Positions 11,579 to 22,174 of a stretch of DNA of 64,000 bases are shown here, in pieces (position 1 is the first letter of the stretch; every line of letters starts with the position of its first letter). Where the stretch lies: NCBI GenBank assembly GCA_028641055.1, contig CM054063.1, forward strand, positions 175,632,697 to 175,696,696. The letters are read 5' to 3'. Below the pieces are notes generated by a model. The model was not told the origin of the DNA. It saw nothing but the letters and a program-made list of their open reading frames with translations, and searched no databases. The stretch comes from Alopecurus myosuroides (Eukaryota > Streptophyta > Magnoliopsida > Poales > Poaceae). A program made the position numbers and the translations under genes.

Positions 11579-14500
11579 CTACGTTCCATGGTCTTTCTCT
11601 CTCTTGCATAGATGAAGTGGTATCAGTGTGTCGTTAACCGTAGCCAACTCTTCCCTTGCATCTATCAAGTAATACGATCCATTGTGCAGATTCCGGCTTA
11701 TGATAAACGGTCCTTCCCATGGCGGTGATAACTTATGTTTTCCTTCCTTTGACTGTACCAGGCGCAGAACCAGGTCTCCTTCCTGGAAGACCCGGGTTTT
11801 CACGCGCCGGCTATGATATCTCCGTAGATCCTGCTGATATATGGCTGATCTTTCCAGTGCTTGTTCCCTTTGTTCTTCTAGCATATCCACGGCGTCCTGC
11901 CGAGTCTTCTCGTTCTCCGCCTCGACGTAAGCCGACACTCGAGGCGAGTCATGGATGATATCACTCGGCAACACCGCCTCTGCACCATAAACCATGAAAA
12001 ACGGTGTCATCTGAGTGGATCTGTTATGTGTTGTGTTGATACCCCAAACCACTGCAGGTAATTCTTCGACCCATGCACCAGCAGCTCTGATACACGGAAC
12101 TCGCAATCGTGGCTTTAATCCACGAAGCAACTCTTGATTTGCCCTCTCCACTTGTCCATTAGCCTGTGGATGGGCCACTGAAGCTATGTCAAGCTGGATT
12201 CCATTGTTTCCACAAAATTTCTCCATCTCGCCAAGGGACATATTGGTTCCATTGTCGGTAATTATGCTATGGGGATACCCAAACCGATAGATAATCCTTT
12301 TCAGGAACTTGACTGCTGTAATTGCTTCACAGTTGGTAACTGGCATAACCTCAACCCACTTGGTAAATTTGTCAATGGCCACCAAGAGGTGCGTCTTTTT
12401 GCAAGGTGACATTTGAAAGGGGCCAACCATATCCATACCCCAAACAGCAAACGGCCAAGTTAACGGGATAGTCCGTAGTTCCATAGCCGGCACATGGGTT
12501 TGGCGAGCGTACCTTTGACATCCGTCACACCTTGCAACCAAGCGCTCCGCGTCTGCTAGGGCCGTGAGCTAGAAAAAACCATGTCGATAAGATTTGGCCA
12601 CCAGGGATCTTGTGGATGCATGATGCCCACAATCACCTTCATGGATTTCCTTGAGGATCCGTCGGCCTTCTTCTGGTGCTACACAGCGCAAAAAGACTCC
12701 TGCTGCACTTCTCTTGTATAACTCTCCGTTGATGATAGAATATCCTTTTGCTCACCTCAGAATTTGTCTTGCTAGTACTTCCTGCTGTGGTAACTCGCCC
12801 CGTGATAGGTAGGCCAAGAACGGCTCTGTCCAGTCGGGAACAGCACGTACTGCGGCCACGAGCTCCAAATCCGGGTCTTGATTTGCCAGTTCTTCCTCAG
12901 ACTCGGTTTTAACTGATGGTCGCCGTAGTGCATCCAGGAAAACATTAGGTGGAACCGGCTCTCTGCGCGAGCCGAGTCTGGCGAGTGCATCCGCTGCCTC
13001 GTTTTTTCTTCTGTCTATGTGCTCCACCTCGTACCCGGAGAAACACCCGGCAACTCTATCAACCTCTCTGCGGTATGCTGCCATAGTTGCATCTTTTCTA
13101 TCCCAAGTTCCTGAGACCTGCTGTACCACAAGGTCCGAATCTCCAAAGCATCGTATCCTCTTAATATTCATCTCCTTTGCTACCTTTAAGCCGTGCAATA
13201 AGGCCTCATACTCGGCCACGTTGTTGGAACAATCAAAGTGAATCTGCAGCACGTAGCTCAACTTGTCTCCTTTGGGTGATGTTAGTACCACTCCAGCTCC
13301 TGACCCCTCGTATTGCTTGGAGCCATCGAAGTGCATGATCCAAGACTCGGAGTTTGGAGCCATGGTGGGCATGCCTGTGTGCATCCAATCGTTAATAAAA
13401 TCGACTAGGGCTTGAGATTTGATTGCTGACCTTGGCTCATAGTTGATGTGATAATCCCCCATCTCGATCGCCCACTTGGCTATTCTACCTGTTGCATCCG
13501 AGTTTCTGATGATATCCGACATTGGTATAGAACTCACCACTGTTATGGGGTGTTCCTGAAAATATGGCTTCAATTTCCGGCTGGCCATGAAGACCCCGAA
13601 AACCAGCTTTTGCCAATGTGGATAACGCTGTTTTGCTTCTGATAGTACCTCACTGACGTAGTAAACCGGCCTCTGGACCGGGTATTCTTTTCCATCTTCT
13701 TTTCGCTCGACAACAACCACCGCGCTAACCGCCCGGGGCCCTGCTGCAACGTACAGTAACATAGGCTCTTTAGGACCCGGAGCTGCTAGGACTGGTGCCT
13801 CAGATAGCTGCTTTTTTAGTGCATCGAACGCCTCGTCCGCCTCTTGATCCCATACGAATTTATCAGATTTTTTCAGGAGCCGATACAAGGGTATTGCCTT
13901 TTCTCCGAGTCTGGATATAAACCGGCTGAGTGCTGCTACGCACCCTATGAGCTTCTGAACATGTTTCAAATCTTTCGGCTTTTTCAGACTCTGGATAGCT
14001 TTGATTTTGTCCGGGTTTGCTTCAATTCCTCTCTCAGAAACGATAAAGCCGAGTAATTTCCCGGCTGGAACTCCAAAAACACACTTTGTCGGGTTGAGTT
14101 TCATCTGATACCTTCTCAAGTTCTTGAACGTTTCCTTTAGATCGTCAATAAATGTCTCCGCCTTTCTGGTCTTGATCACCACATCGTCTACATAAGCATG
14201 TACGTTGCGTCCAATTTGGTCCTCGAAGCACTTCTGAATACACCGTTGATAGGTTGCGCCAGCGTTCTTGAGTCCAAATGTCATTGTCTTGTAACAAAAG
14301 GCCCCAAAAGGGGTTATGAACGATGTTTTCTCCCAATCCTCCTTCTTGAGCTTGATTTGATGATACCCGGAATATGCGTCCAGGAAACATAATAGGTCGC
14401 TTCCAGCTACTGCGTCTATGATCTGATCTATCCTTGGTAGGGCAAACGGATCCTTTGGGCAATGCTTGTTGAGACTCGTGTAATCAATGCACATCCTCCA

Positions 14501-17500
14501 CTGATTGGTCTTTTTCATCACGAGAACCGGATTTGCTAACCAGTCCGGGTGAAACACTTCCATAACAAAGCCGGCTGTCAACGGCCGAGCGATTTCTTCC
14601 TCTATAGCCTTCCTTCTTTCCTCATTCATCTTTCTCAAGCCCTGCTTCACAGGTCTGGACTTGGGATCGACGTGCAAACTGTGCTCTGCCAATTCTATGG
14701 GGATACCCGGCATATCGCTAGGCGTCCAGGCGAACACGTCCTGATTTGAATGAATGAACTCCACAAGTGCTTTCTCCTGCTCGCTGTCCAAGTTAGATCC
14801 TATAGCAAATTGCTTGGAGGGATCACCCTCGACAAAAGCTACCATCTTGGTGTCCTGTGCTGCCTTGAATTTTGCTCTCTCATCTTCAGTATTTGGTCTT
14901 TTTAACACTGTTCTGTCATCCGGGTCTACTTGAGACCGGTAATACTTGAGTTCCTCTTTTCTGCAAGCTTGCTCCGCCATGGCTGCATCTCCTTCATCGC
15001 ACTCAGCTGCTATATCCCGGCTCCCATGTATGGTGATGGTCTGCTTGGGCCCCGGGATTTTTAGTTGTAGATACACATCACACGGCCTGGCCATGAACTT
15101 GGCATAAGCCGGCCTTCCGAATAGCGCGTGATAAGGACTGCACAACTTAACCACCTCGAAAGTAAGCCACTCGACTCGATAATTATCCTTTGATTCTCCA
15201 AAAGCTACCTCCAATGTGATCTTTCCCTCGGGGCACGCTGAGTGACCCTGCACAATCCCGTGAAAAACCGTTGAACTCTTCTGTAGCTGAGACTCCTTGA
15301 GACCCATGCGTAGAAAGGTTTCCCAATACAAGATATTGATGCTACTTCCACCGTCCATTAGGACCTTTTTTAGCTCATAACCATTAACCTGAGGTGCCAC
15401 CACCAATGCTAAGACTCCCGGGTGTTCTATCCTTTCCGGGTGATCTCTTCTGCTCCATGTTACGTCCTGCTCTGACCATCTCAGGTATCTCGGAACAGCC
15501 GAAGAAACCGAGTTTACCGCCTGTTTCAGTATCTTTTTATCCTTGTTAGAAATTCCCGTGGTATGCACGTGATATTCTCCCAATTGCTTGGGGTTAGCTT
15601 GGAAACCTCCAGCTCCCCCTTGGTTGTTACCCGGATTTCCGCCTGCCGGGTTACCGGCTGGGGGTGGGCCGTTGCCCGGGTTTCCACCCGGACCCGGTCC
15701 TCCTCCCCGACCTGCACCTCGCATGGCCTTGTTTATCTTCTCGTTCTTCCATCTCTGTAGGTCCGCGCACTGCTCCAATGAGTGGTTAGCCGGCCTACCG
15801 TTCCTGCTGTGCTTTGGATACGCCATTCTGAAGATATCCCAATTGTTACCCGGCCTCGGTGCCCCTTGATAATTTCCTCCATTGTGGTTTCCAGCATTGA
15901 AATTTCCTTCCGCCCTAGGTCTCGAAGACCCGGCTTCTGTGCTAGCGACAAACTCGGAGCCTCCCTCAAACGGGCGCTTGTTCTGGTTGTTCCCATTGTT
16001 ACCTCCATTGTTACCCGGCGTTGATCCATTGCCGGTTCTTCCACTATTATTTGCATTTGCTTTTGGTTTCTTGTCATCAACATCCTCTTCTGTAGTATCC
16101 GTTGCAGCGTGTTTATTGCATGCATCCATTAGCTCTCCCATCGTAACCTCTGAAGCATTTCGACTAGACTTCATGCGTGTTAACTTTTGCACTAAAGTTA
16201 TGTACTTGCACGTCTTCGCCATAGTTTGTAGCGCATCTTTGGGCTGAATATCGGTAGATGAGTGAAGTATCTCCATAACCCGGCGCACCCAGCTGCGCGC
16301 CGATTCTCCTTTCTTTTGTACACATCGCTCTGAGTCATCAATAGTAAATAGCTTTCTGCACGTCCCATGAAAGTGCTTGATAAACGCAGTTTTCAACTCC
16401 TCCCATGACTTGATAGATCCTTCCGGTAAATTAGTGAACCATAACTTTGCTGCTCCTTCTGACATCATCAAGTACATGAACTTGGCTTGAAGATTTTCTG
16501 ATGCATTGCGAATCGACATAGCCATCTCATAACTGCTCAACCATGTTTCTGGATCCATAGTCGGCTCGTAATTCACAACTTTACCCGGTTCCTTGAACTT
16601 ATCCGGGTAAGGCTCAGCTCTGATGTTATCCGACAGACATTTAGGCCCAGCGAGATTAGTCGGAACTGGTCTCACCCGGGAAACATGTGATCCTGCGGGA
16701 GGTGCGGCTGGACGCGGTACGGCTGGTGGCCCATGCACCGCAGACCCGACCGCGACCCTCCTGGCTCTGGAACTATCCACGATAGCTTGTGCTGCTGATG
16801 CTGCTGGTACTACCTGAACGCGGGGAGGAGGCGGCATTTGCTGCTGCTCTTCCCTCCGCCGTGCTGAACTTGTCTGGATATTGCCGGTATTGCCTCGTTG
16901 CTGGCTGATATATGGTGTCCCATGCATTCCACTTCTGTGATCCGGGTAATTAACTTGCTGCGCTACCGCAGTGCGCAATAGATCTATCGCCCGCCGGGTT
17001 TCCTCTGCGTGGGGTGACTCTCTCATGGGGATTTGATTTAATGCGAGCGTTGCTGCATACACATTATCCATGGGGTTGTTGTAATGACCTGCTGGTGTGC
17101 GAAATCGTGATTGTGGTGGTGGTGGTAATGTATTGCCGGCAGCGACTCCAGTCTGCAATGTGGGTAACCCGGCTTGTATGTTTGCCGGCTGTGCTCCTCC
17201 AGTTGCAGGTTGCTGTACGGTTCCTTGGTTTGCTGCCGGAATCGGTTGATCCTGAGGTGTGATAAATAGGTTGGCCGGGTTTATAACTCCACCCGTTGCT
17301 GGTAACATGGTTTGGTGCCTTTGACGCACCCTGGTTGTCTCTTCTCGGAGCCGGGTTTCCAATGCATCGAGCTCACGTTGGCGGGTGGCCATCCCCTGCC
17401 TTTCTGCTTCTACTTGCCTCCTCTGTTGCTCCAATGCACGGCGGGCTACGTCCGGATCTCTGACATGTTCCGCCGCGTTTTTCGGAGTAATAACTGTGGC

Positions 17501-18214
17501 TAAAACGGTTGGATCCAGAATCAAGTTGTTGTTGAATAGGGCCGGGTGTTGCGGGTTTGAAGGACCCGCCCCTGGTGTTCGGTTTGCCAGATATCCAAAC
17601 ATGTTTGCCTGCAACTCGCTGTCCGCCGCGTGGCTGGTAACCAATGCCGATTCTCCGTCAACTCGGGTGAGAACCGGGTTTCCGTCAACCGGACCTTGCC
17701 GCTGGGCCAATGCTGGTGCTGTTCCGACTGTGGCCGCGGTCACGTTCCCCTGATTAAGATTGATCGTCGGGGCCGTGTAAACCGCAACCTGGCGTGTAAT
17801 GCTTGGCGCAGATTCGTACTCTTCCTCTTTGCTGCTATTTTCCTCGTACCGGTTCTCCCGCAGATGCAGGATGGACTCGGTATCATCTTCTCTCATGACC
17901 CGGCCACGCGGGGTCCATGCTGGCTCCTCCGGCTGTTCCCTCTTCGTGGGGGGCTCTTCTGTCGGATATACCGTCCCGACCGATTCTTCTCCATCTGATT
18001 GAACGTGGGTAGCTTCCCCTGACACAGAATCAAATCCGAAATCGTCAGGGATTGAACCAGACGTACGTACCATGCCGATGAAGACGTTGATCTGGCCGAT
18101 TGTCACGACAGATCCGGATTCGAGCAGATCCGACTCTGGCCCCCAGCCGGAATCGTCCACCATCTTCTCTCCTTCGAGGTCGGTGTAGATCTCGCCGATG
18201 ACAAGGTTCTCCAT
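11579..18214 (-). pseudogene. Element B gag-pol polyprotein (two nonsense codons before integrase)
   Basis: A single frame is open from the PBS (18277) to a TGA at 12752-12754. The first ATG is at 18214. Residues here count from 18277. The gag core (GPKCLSDNI, PETWLSSYE) is near 545-720, a degenerate zinc-knuckle region with Gly/Asn-rich repeats near 800-900, and protease VLMDGGSSINI near 976. RT has FLDAYSGYHQI near 1294 and YVDDV near 1362; the RT-linked RNase H is near 1500-1600. A second RNase H near 1645-1775 keeps its acidic residues (HFDGS, AEYEAL, FGDSDL, AADALA). The TGA replaces an Arg codon and a TAG (12569-12571) replaces Trp; both are transitions and neither shifts the frame. Integrase follows (11579-12541), with Asp37, Asp96 and Glu132 in DD(35)E spacing. 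Its last ~15 residues are out of frame relative to element C. The second RNase H marks the Tat group. Confidence 0.9.
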
Positions 18215-18259
18215 GTTCTTCCGAGCTTCTCCCGTGATGTAAACACCCTTGGACGTAGG

Positions 18260-18276
18260 CCCCACGGTGGGCGCCA
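18260..18276 (-). other. Primer-binding site of element B
   Basis: The minus strand reads TGGCGCCCACCGTGGGG, two bases inside the 5' LTR and identical to elements A and C. It primes minus-strand DNA synthesis from a tRNA ending GGCGCCA. Confidence 0.82.
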
Positions 18277-18278
18277 AC

Positions 18279-18753
18279 TATCGTGGGATAATCACAGCAG
18301 GCGTTACCGGGGGTAACTTGTCTTGGGGCAAATCGACTCTGGTGTTTGGGAGAGGGTTTAGCTCAAGGGAAAACATGATGATATGCGATCTGGTAGCCGG
18401 CAATCAAGTCGCCGAGTCTCCGATGTAGATATATTAACTCAACTCTCGTATTACACTGGATACTCGATACCTAGCGATATTGCTCGAACTCTTGGATCTC
18501 TCTCGTCTAACCCTAGGGGCCGGCTTATATAATATCCGGACCCCCTGGCCTACTCTCCAAGGCGTACTCTGAATCCTACCCGGACACTGCTTACAAACCC
18601 TAAACTTCCTTATCGTAACCCACAATCCGGGTTACGAGGCCTACGTTCCTGGGCCTTCTAGAAACTCCTTTATCTTAAGCCGGGTCTTGCGCACCGTCCT
18701 TTGGGCCGAGTTACTCCCTGGCGTTGGCCTACCGGGTTATCATCCCTCCATCA
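18279..18753 (-). repeat. 5' LTR of element B
   Basis: 475 bp, pairing with 5510-5984. Its inner terminal TG has mutated to TA (18279-18280). A TATATAA motif lies on the minus strand at 18535-18541. The outer end CCATCA is followed directly by the target duplication AGAGT. Confidence 0.93.
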
Positions 18754-19353
18754 AGAGTAGTTGTAGTTGGTTCTGATACGCTATCTTATCCCTTTCTTTT
18801 AGCCGGATGTTGTAGCGCGTCTCTGTAGTTAGTTAGTGCAGCCCGCTGCCGCTTCTTTGCAATAATCCCTTCCTTTCCGTTGTACCCAAAGTATTCGTAT
18901 CTTGTGATGATTGGTTACGCTGGTATCTTGTGAGTATGGTTTATCCACTTGCCAGTACTTAACCGTACTGACCCACGAATCCTTTTCGTGGCTGCATATT
19001 CCAAATTGCAGTCAACAGGTTTGAAGTCTGACGACGTTAGCTTGGGAATCCCTCCGGCTTGGCCTGGGCAGGGATTGGACGCCATCGGTTATCTTCAGGA
19101 CTCTTAGTCCAATTTGTATTTTGTCCGTAGTCGGACGCTATGTTGTTTCTTCCGCTGCTATTTGGATCTTTGTATTGTATCAGTTGTATCCTTGACTCGT
19201 TTGAGTCGTCTTGTATATACCACCTCTGTTGTTGTTGTGGATTATTCGTGAACTGTTGTAATGTTATCACAAGTGGCAACCTGAAATCGGTTATTATGTG
19301 GATTTTGGCGGAAATGCTGAAATCTGCATAGTGCCCGATCTCGGGGCGTCACA
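18754..19353 (+). repeat. D1 5' LTR, second fragment with its 3' end
   Basis: This continues the LTR interrupted at 5509 (18754-18758 is the duplicated AGAGT) and ends GGGGCGTCACA at 19353. The PBS follows two bases later. It matches 20955-21555, the end of the D1 3' LTR, nearly base for base. Confidence 0.88.
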
Positions 19354-19795
19354 AATGGTATCAGAGCATGGTTTCCGATTCCCGAAGTTGTTTCGATACG
19401 AATGATTTCTAGAGTGTCAAAAACTATTTCTGCTAAACTATTTTGGAAACATCTCAATAGGATTCTTGTTTTCTCCTTATCTCTATTCTACTTCTCCTCC
19501 TATCCTATTTGTTTTGGAGTCTACTCTCGTACCTATCTTTCAAAGTTTTAGGATCCTACGTGGGTGGACGTTTTCTGAGCCTTTAACCTAATAGGTTCGA
19601 TCATCGGAAGATTCCTGGTGGAAGAACATCGTCATCAACCCGAGCAAGAATCTCTTGTTAGTGGTGTCGAGAAGCCTTTGTTAGTGGTGTCGAGGAGATC
19701 AACTGGAAGCATGAAGAATTGATAGTCGAACTTCTCTCCCCTCCCGGGTTAGTGGGTGGATTGCGAGGGCACAATCCCTTGTTAGTGGTGTCGTC
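19354..19795 (+). other. D1 internal region with iMet primer-binding site (442 bp, no genes)
   Basis: TGGTATCAGAGC at 19356-19367 is the classic PBS complementary to initiator tRNA-Met. The rest has no ORF of note. It holds three copies of a 15-16-mer (cTTGTTAGTGGTGTCG: 19654, ~19677 and 19778), the last at the junction with LTR sequence. D2 has an almost identical internal region (54236-54704) ending in the same bases, so this gene-less form predates both insertions. Confidence 0.8.
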
Positions 19796-21555
19796 TATTA
19801 AACATGTCATGCATCCATATCTTGATCATAATGGATCTTTTGCCGTAGAAGTAATTGTTGCATCCGGTGTTTGTTCTAGTTCGTTGCTTCTTCGCGGATA
19901 GGACGTTGAGATGATGTGAGCAACGGCAAGTTCTTCGGATGTACCTCTATTTGCTGGATTCCAGGCAAGTATACTCACTTGCTACTTATGGCTGCCTTTC
20001 ATCACTTGTTACCGATTCTTCCCGTTGCCTTTATTCTAGCCTTATGATTCGATGCTTGTGTCTCGATCCTATTATATGTTTACCTTGCAACCATGATATA
20101 GCCTTCCTTCCACTTCCTATTAACTGTTGTTTGTTTACCCTGTTGGCCCTTGTGTCGTAGTTGCATGCTTAGTGTTGTTTGCGCTCAAGTCTTGTTGTCC
20201 GTCTTATCACCTGTTTAGTTTGATAGTTGGGTTTCAATTTAATCAACAACATGTTAATGTTTTGGGTAATAATAATTTGATGATAAGGCACCGGCAGGAG
20301 GCCCGGCGTAGTTTTGAGGCCTGCTAGTGTCGAACTTAATTAGGAAAAGGGTCTTGTCCTCCGATCCATGATGAGCGCACTAACCTCATGTGGGAAGCGA
20401 GTATGGGCGCCCCCCGCAATTCTGATTCGATTCGCATCTCGTCCAAATCGCCACACTTAGTTCGGGCATTCCATTTGATGCATGCATATGCAGGTGCGAG
20501 CCCTTGGCGCCAGGGTGGAACTTTTGTAGTCGGCATTTAGGGCGGCGTGGTCTTCCAGTGCTATGAGGGTCCCCCTTTTCTTCGTGGGGGCTCGATTAGC
20601 CGCGCACGCACAGCACGTGGTTCTTTGGGCTTGATGTGAAGAAGAGTTGGGTTGTGTTGAGTGGCCTGCTTGGTGGGTTTGCTCCCCGCCTGGCGGGTTA
20701 TTATTACGTGTACGGCCAAATTGGTGCATCCCTGCAGGGTTAAATCTTCTCGAGAAGCCGTGTTGTCTGCGGTTATGGATGACTTGGTGAAAGTGCTGGC
20801 TAACAAGTACTCAGACAACTTACACCTAATGATAATAACTTGACTAGTAATATAGATTACCTCCACCATAAAAATGAATGTCACCTTAATCAACCGTGTG
20901 AGTTTCCTTGGGTTGCTTCCTTAGTAGGGGGTAACATTGGATGAGTATTGTTTGGAGAGTAGTTGTAGTTGGTTCTGATACGCTATCTTATCCCTTTCTT
21001 TTAGCCGGATGTTGTAGCGCGTCTCTGTAGTTAGTTAGTGCAGCCCGCTGCCGCTTCTTTGCAATAATCCCTTCCTTTCCATTGTACCCAAAGTATTCGT
21101 ATCTTGTGATGATTGGTTACGCTGATATCTTGTGAGTATGGTTTATCCACTTGCCAGTACTTAACCGTACTGACCCACGAATCCTTTTCGTGGCTGCATA
21201 TTACATATTGCAGTCAACAGGTTTGAAGTCTGACGACGTTAGCTTGGGAATCCCTCCGGCTTGGCCTGGGCAGGGATTGGACGCCATCGGTTATCTTCAG
21301 GACTCTTAGTCCAATTTGTATCTTGTCCGTAGTCGGACGCTATGTTGTTTCTTCCGCTGTTATTTGGATCTTTGTATTGTATCAGTTGTATCCTTGACTC
21401 GTTTGAGTCGTCTTGTATATACCACCTCTGTTGCTGTTGTGGATTATTCGTGAACTGTTGTAATGTTATCACAAGTGGCAACCTGAAATCGGTTATTATG
21501 TGGATTTTGGCGGAAATGCTGAAATCTGCATAGTGCCCGATCTCGGGGCGTCACA
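19796..21555 (+). repeat. D1 3' LTR, lacking its first ~2.5 kb
   Basis: It ends TCGGGGCGTCACA at 21555 and matches the 3' part of the D2 LTRs (about 52195 to 54235). The expected LTR start TGTAACACC is absent: the internal region joins LTR mid-sequence at TATTAAACATG. The LTR was therefore truncated here, or D1 is a subfamily with a shorter LTR. The next five bases, CATTA (21556-21560), would be the target duplication in host element F. Confidence 0.78.
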
Positions 21556-22174
21556 CATTACTTTTGATGATAATAATATTGATTTCGATGATTGCAATAT
21601 CTCTGAATTTATTATGTTTCTACAAAAGCTTGCTAGAAGTCCCAATGCTAGTGCCATGAATATGGCCTTTACTAAACATATTACCAATGCTCTCATGAAA
21701 GTTAGGGAAGAAGAGTTGAAACTTGAGACATCTATCGCTAGAAAATTAGATGATGGTTGGGAGCCTATCATTAAGATAAAATTAAATTATTTTGATTGCA
21801 ATGCTTTGTGTGATCTTTGTGTTATTATCTCTGTTATGCCTCAAAAGCTTTATAATATGCTTGATTTACCACCGTTGGAACACTGTTATTTGGATGTTCA
21901 TCTTGCTCATAATGCTAAGAAGAAACCTCTTGGTAGAATTGATGATGTTATTATTATGGTTAATAATAACCTTTCCCATGTTGATTTTATTGTTATTAAC
22001 ATTGAATGCAATGATTTTTGTCCTATTCTTTTGGGAAGACCTTTTCTTAGAACCGTTGGTGCTAATATTGACATGAAAGAGGGGAGTATTAAATATCAAT
22101 TCCCCCTCAAGAAAGGTTTGGAACACTTTCCTAGAAACAAGATGAAGCTACCTTTTGACTCTATTATTAGATAA
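21556..22174 (+). pseudogene. Element F protease region (Athila-type, 5' truncated, altered active site)
   Basis: The open frame continues upstream into the D1 LTR, but only the part from 21556 is F sequence; D1 has cut off the rest. The visible product ends a gag-protease polyprotein: a helical stretch (FIMFLQKLARSPNAS, TKHITNALMKVREEELKLE), then a retropepsin-like domain with ALCDL...ISVMPQKLYNMLDLP and the conserved ILLGRPFLRTVGANIDMKEG. The family normally has D-L-G-A-S at the catalytic site. Here the Asp is kept but the next residues read L-C-V-I-I, so activity is doubtful. The frame stops at 22172-22174 and no RT follows before the 3' LTR. F therefore looks like a gag-PR-only, non-autonomous Athila-group element. 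Confidence 0.75.

Larger units (their letters stand above)
5510..18753 (-). mobile_element. Element B: complete Tat-type Ty3/gypsy retrotransposon with antisense gene (13.2 kb)
   Basis: The element has two 475-bp LTRs (5510-5984 and 18279-18753) and a perfect target duplication AGAGT (5505-5509 and 18754-18758). Removing the insert and one AGAGT gives the uninterrupted sequence seen in the other D1 LTR at 20951-20975, so the borders are exact. On the minus strand it carries gag-PR-RT-RNaseH-second RNaseH-INT (18214 to 11579). On the plus strand, near its 3' LTR, lies a multi-exon gene (6374-10426). I count about 12 differences between the LTRs by eye (2.5%), about 1 My at the grass LTR rate of 1.3e-8 per site per year. 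Nonsense codons in both genes make this copy defective. Confidence 0.95.

Noticed and set aside
15526..17998. Many plus-strand ORFs opposite gag in element B
   Set aside because: They mirror low-complexity Gly/Asn/Pro-rich gag codons on the other strand and have no conserved domain or shared structure with C.
21500..21555. First 18 codons of the ORF 21500-22174
   Set aside because: They are the D1 LTR end read in frame with F; the F protein begins at 21556.
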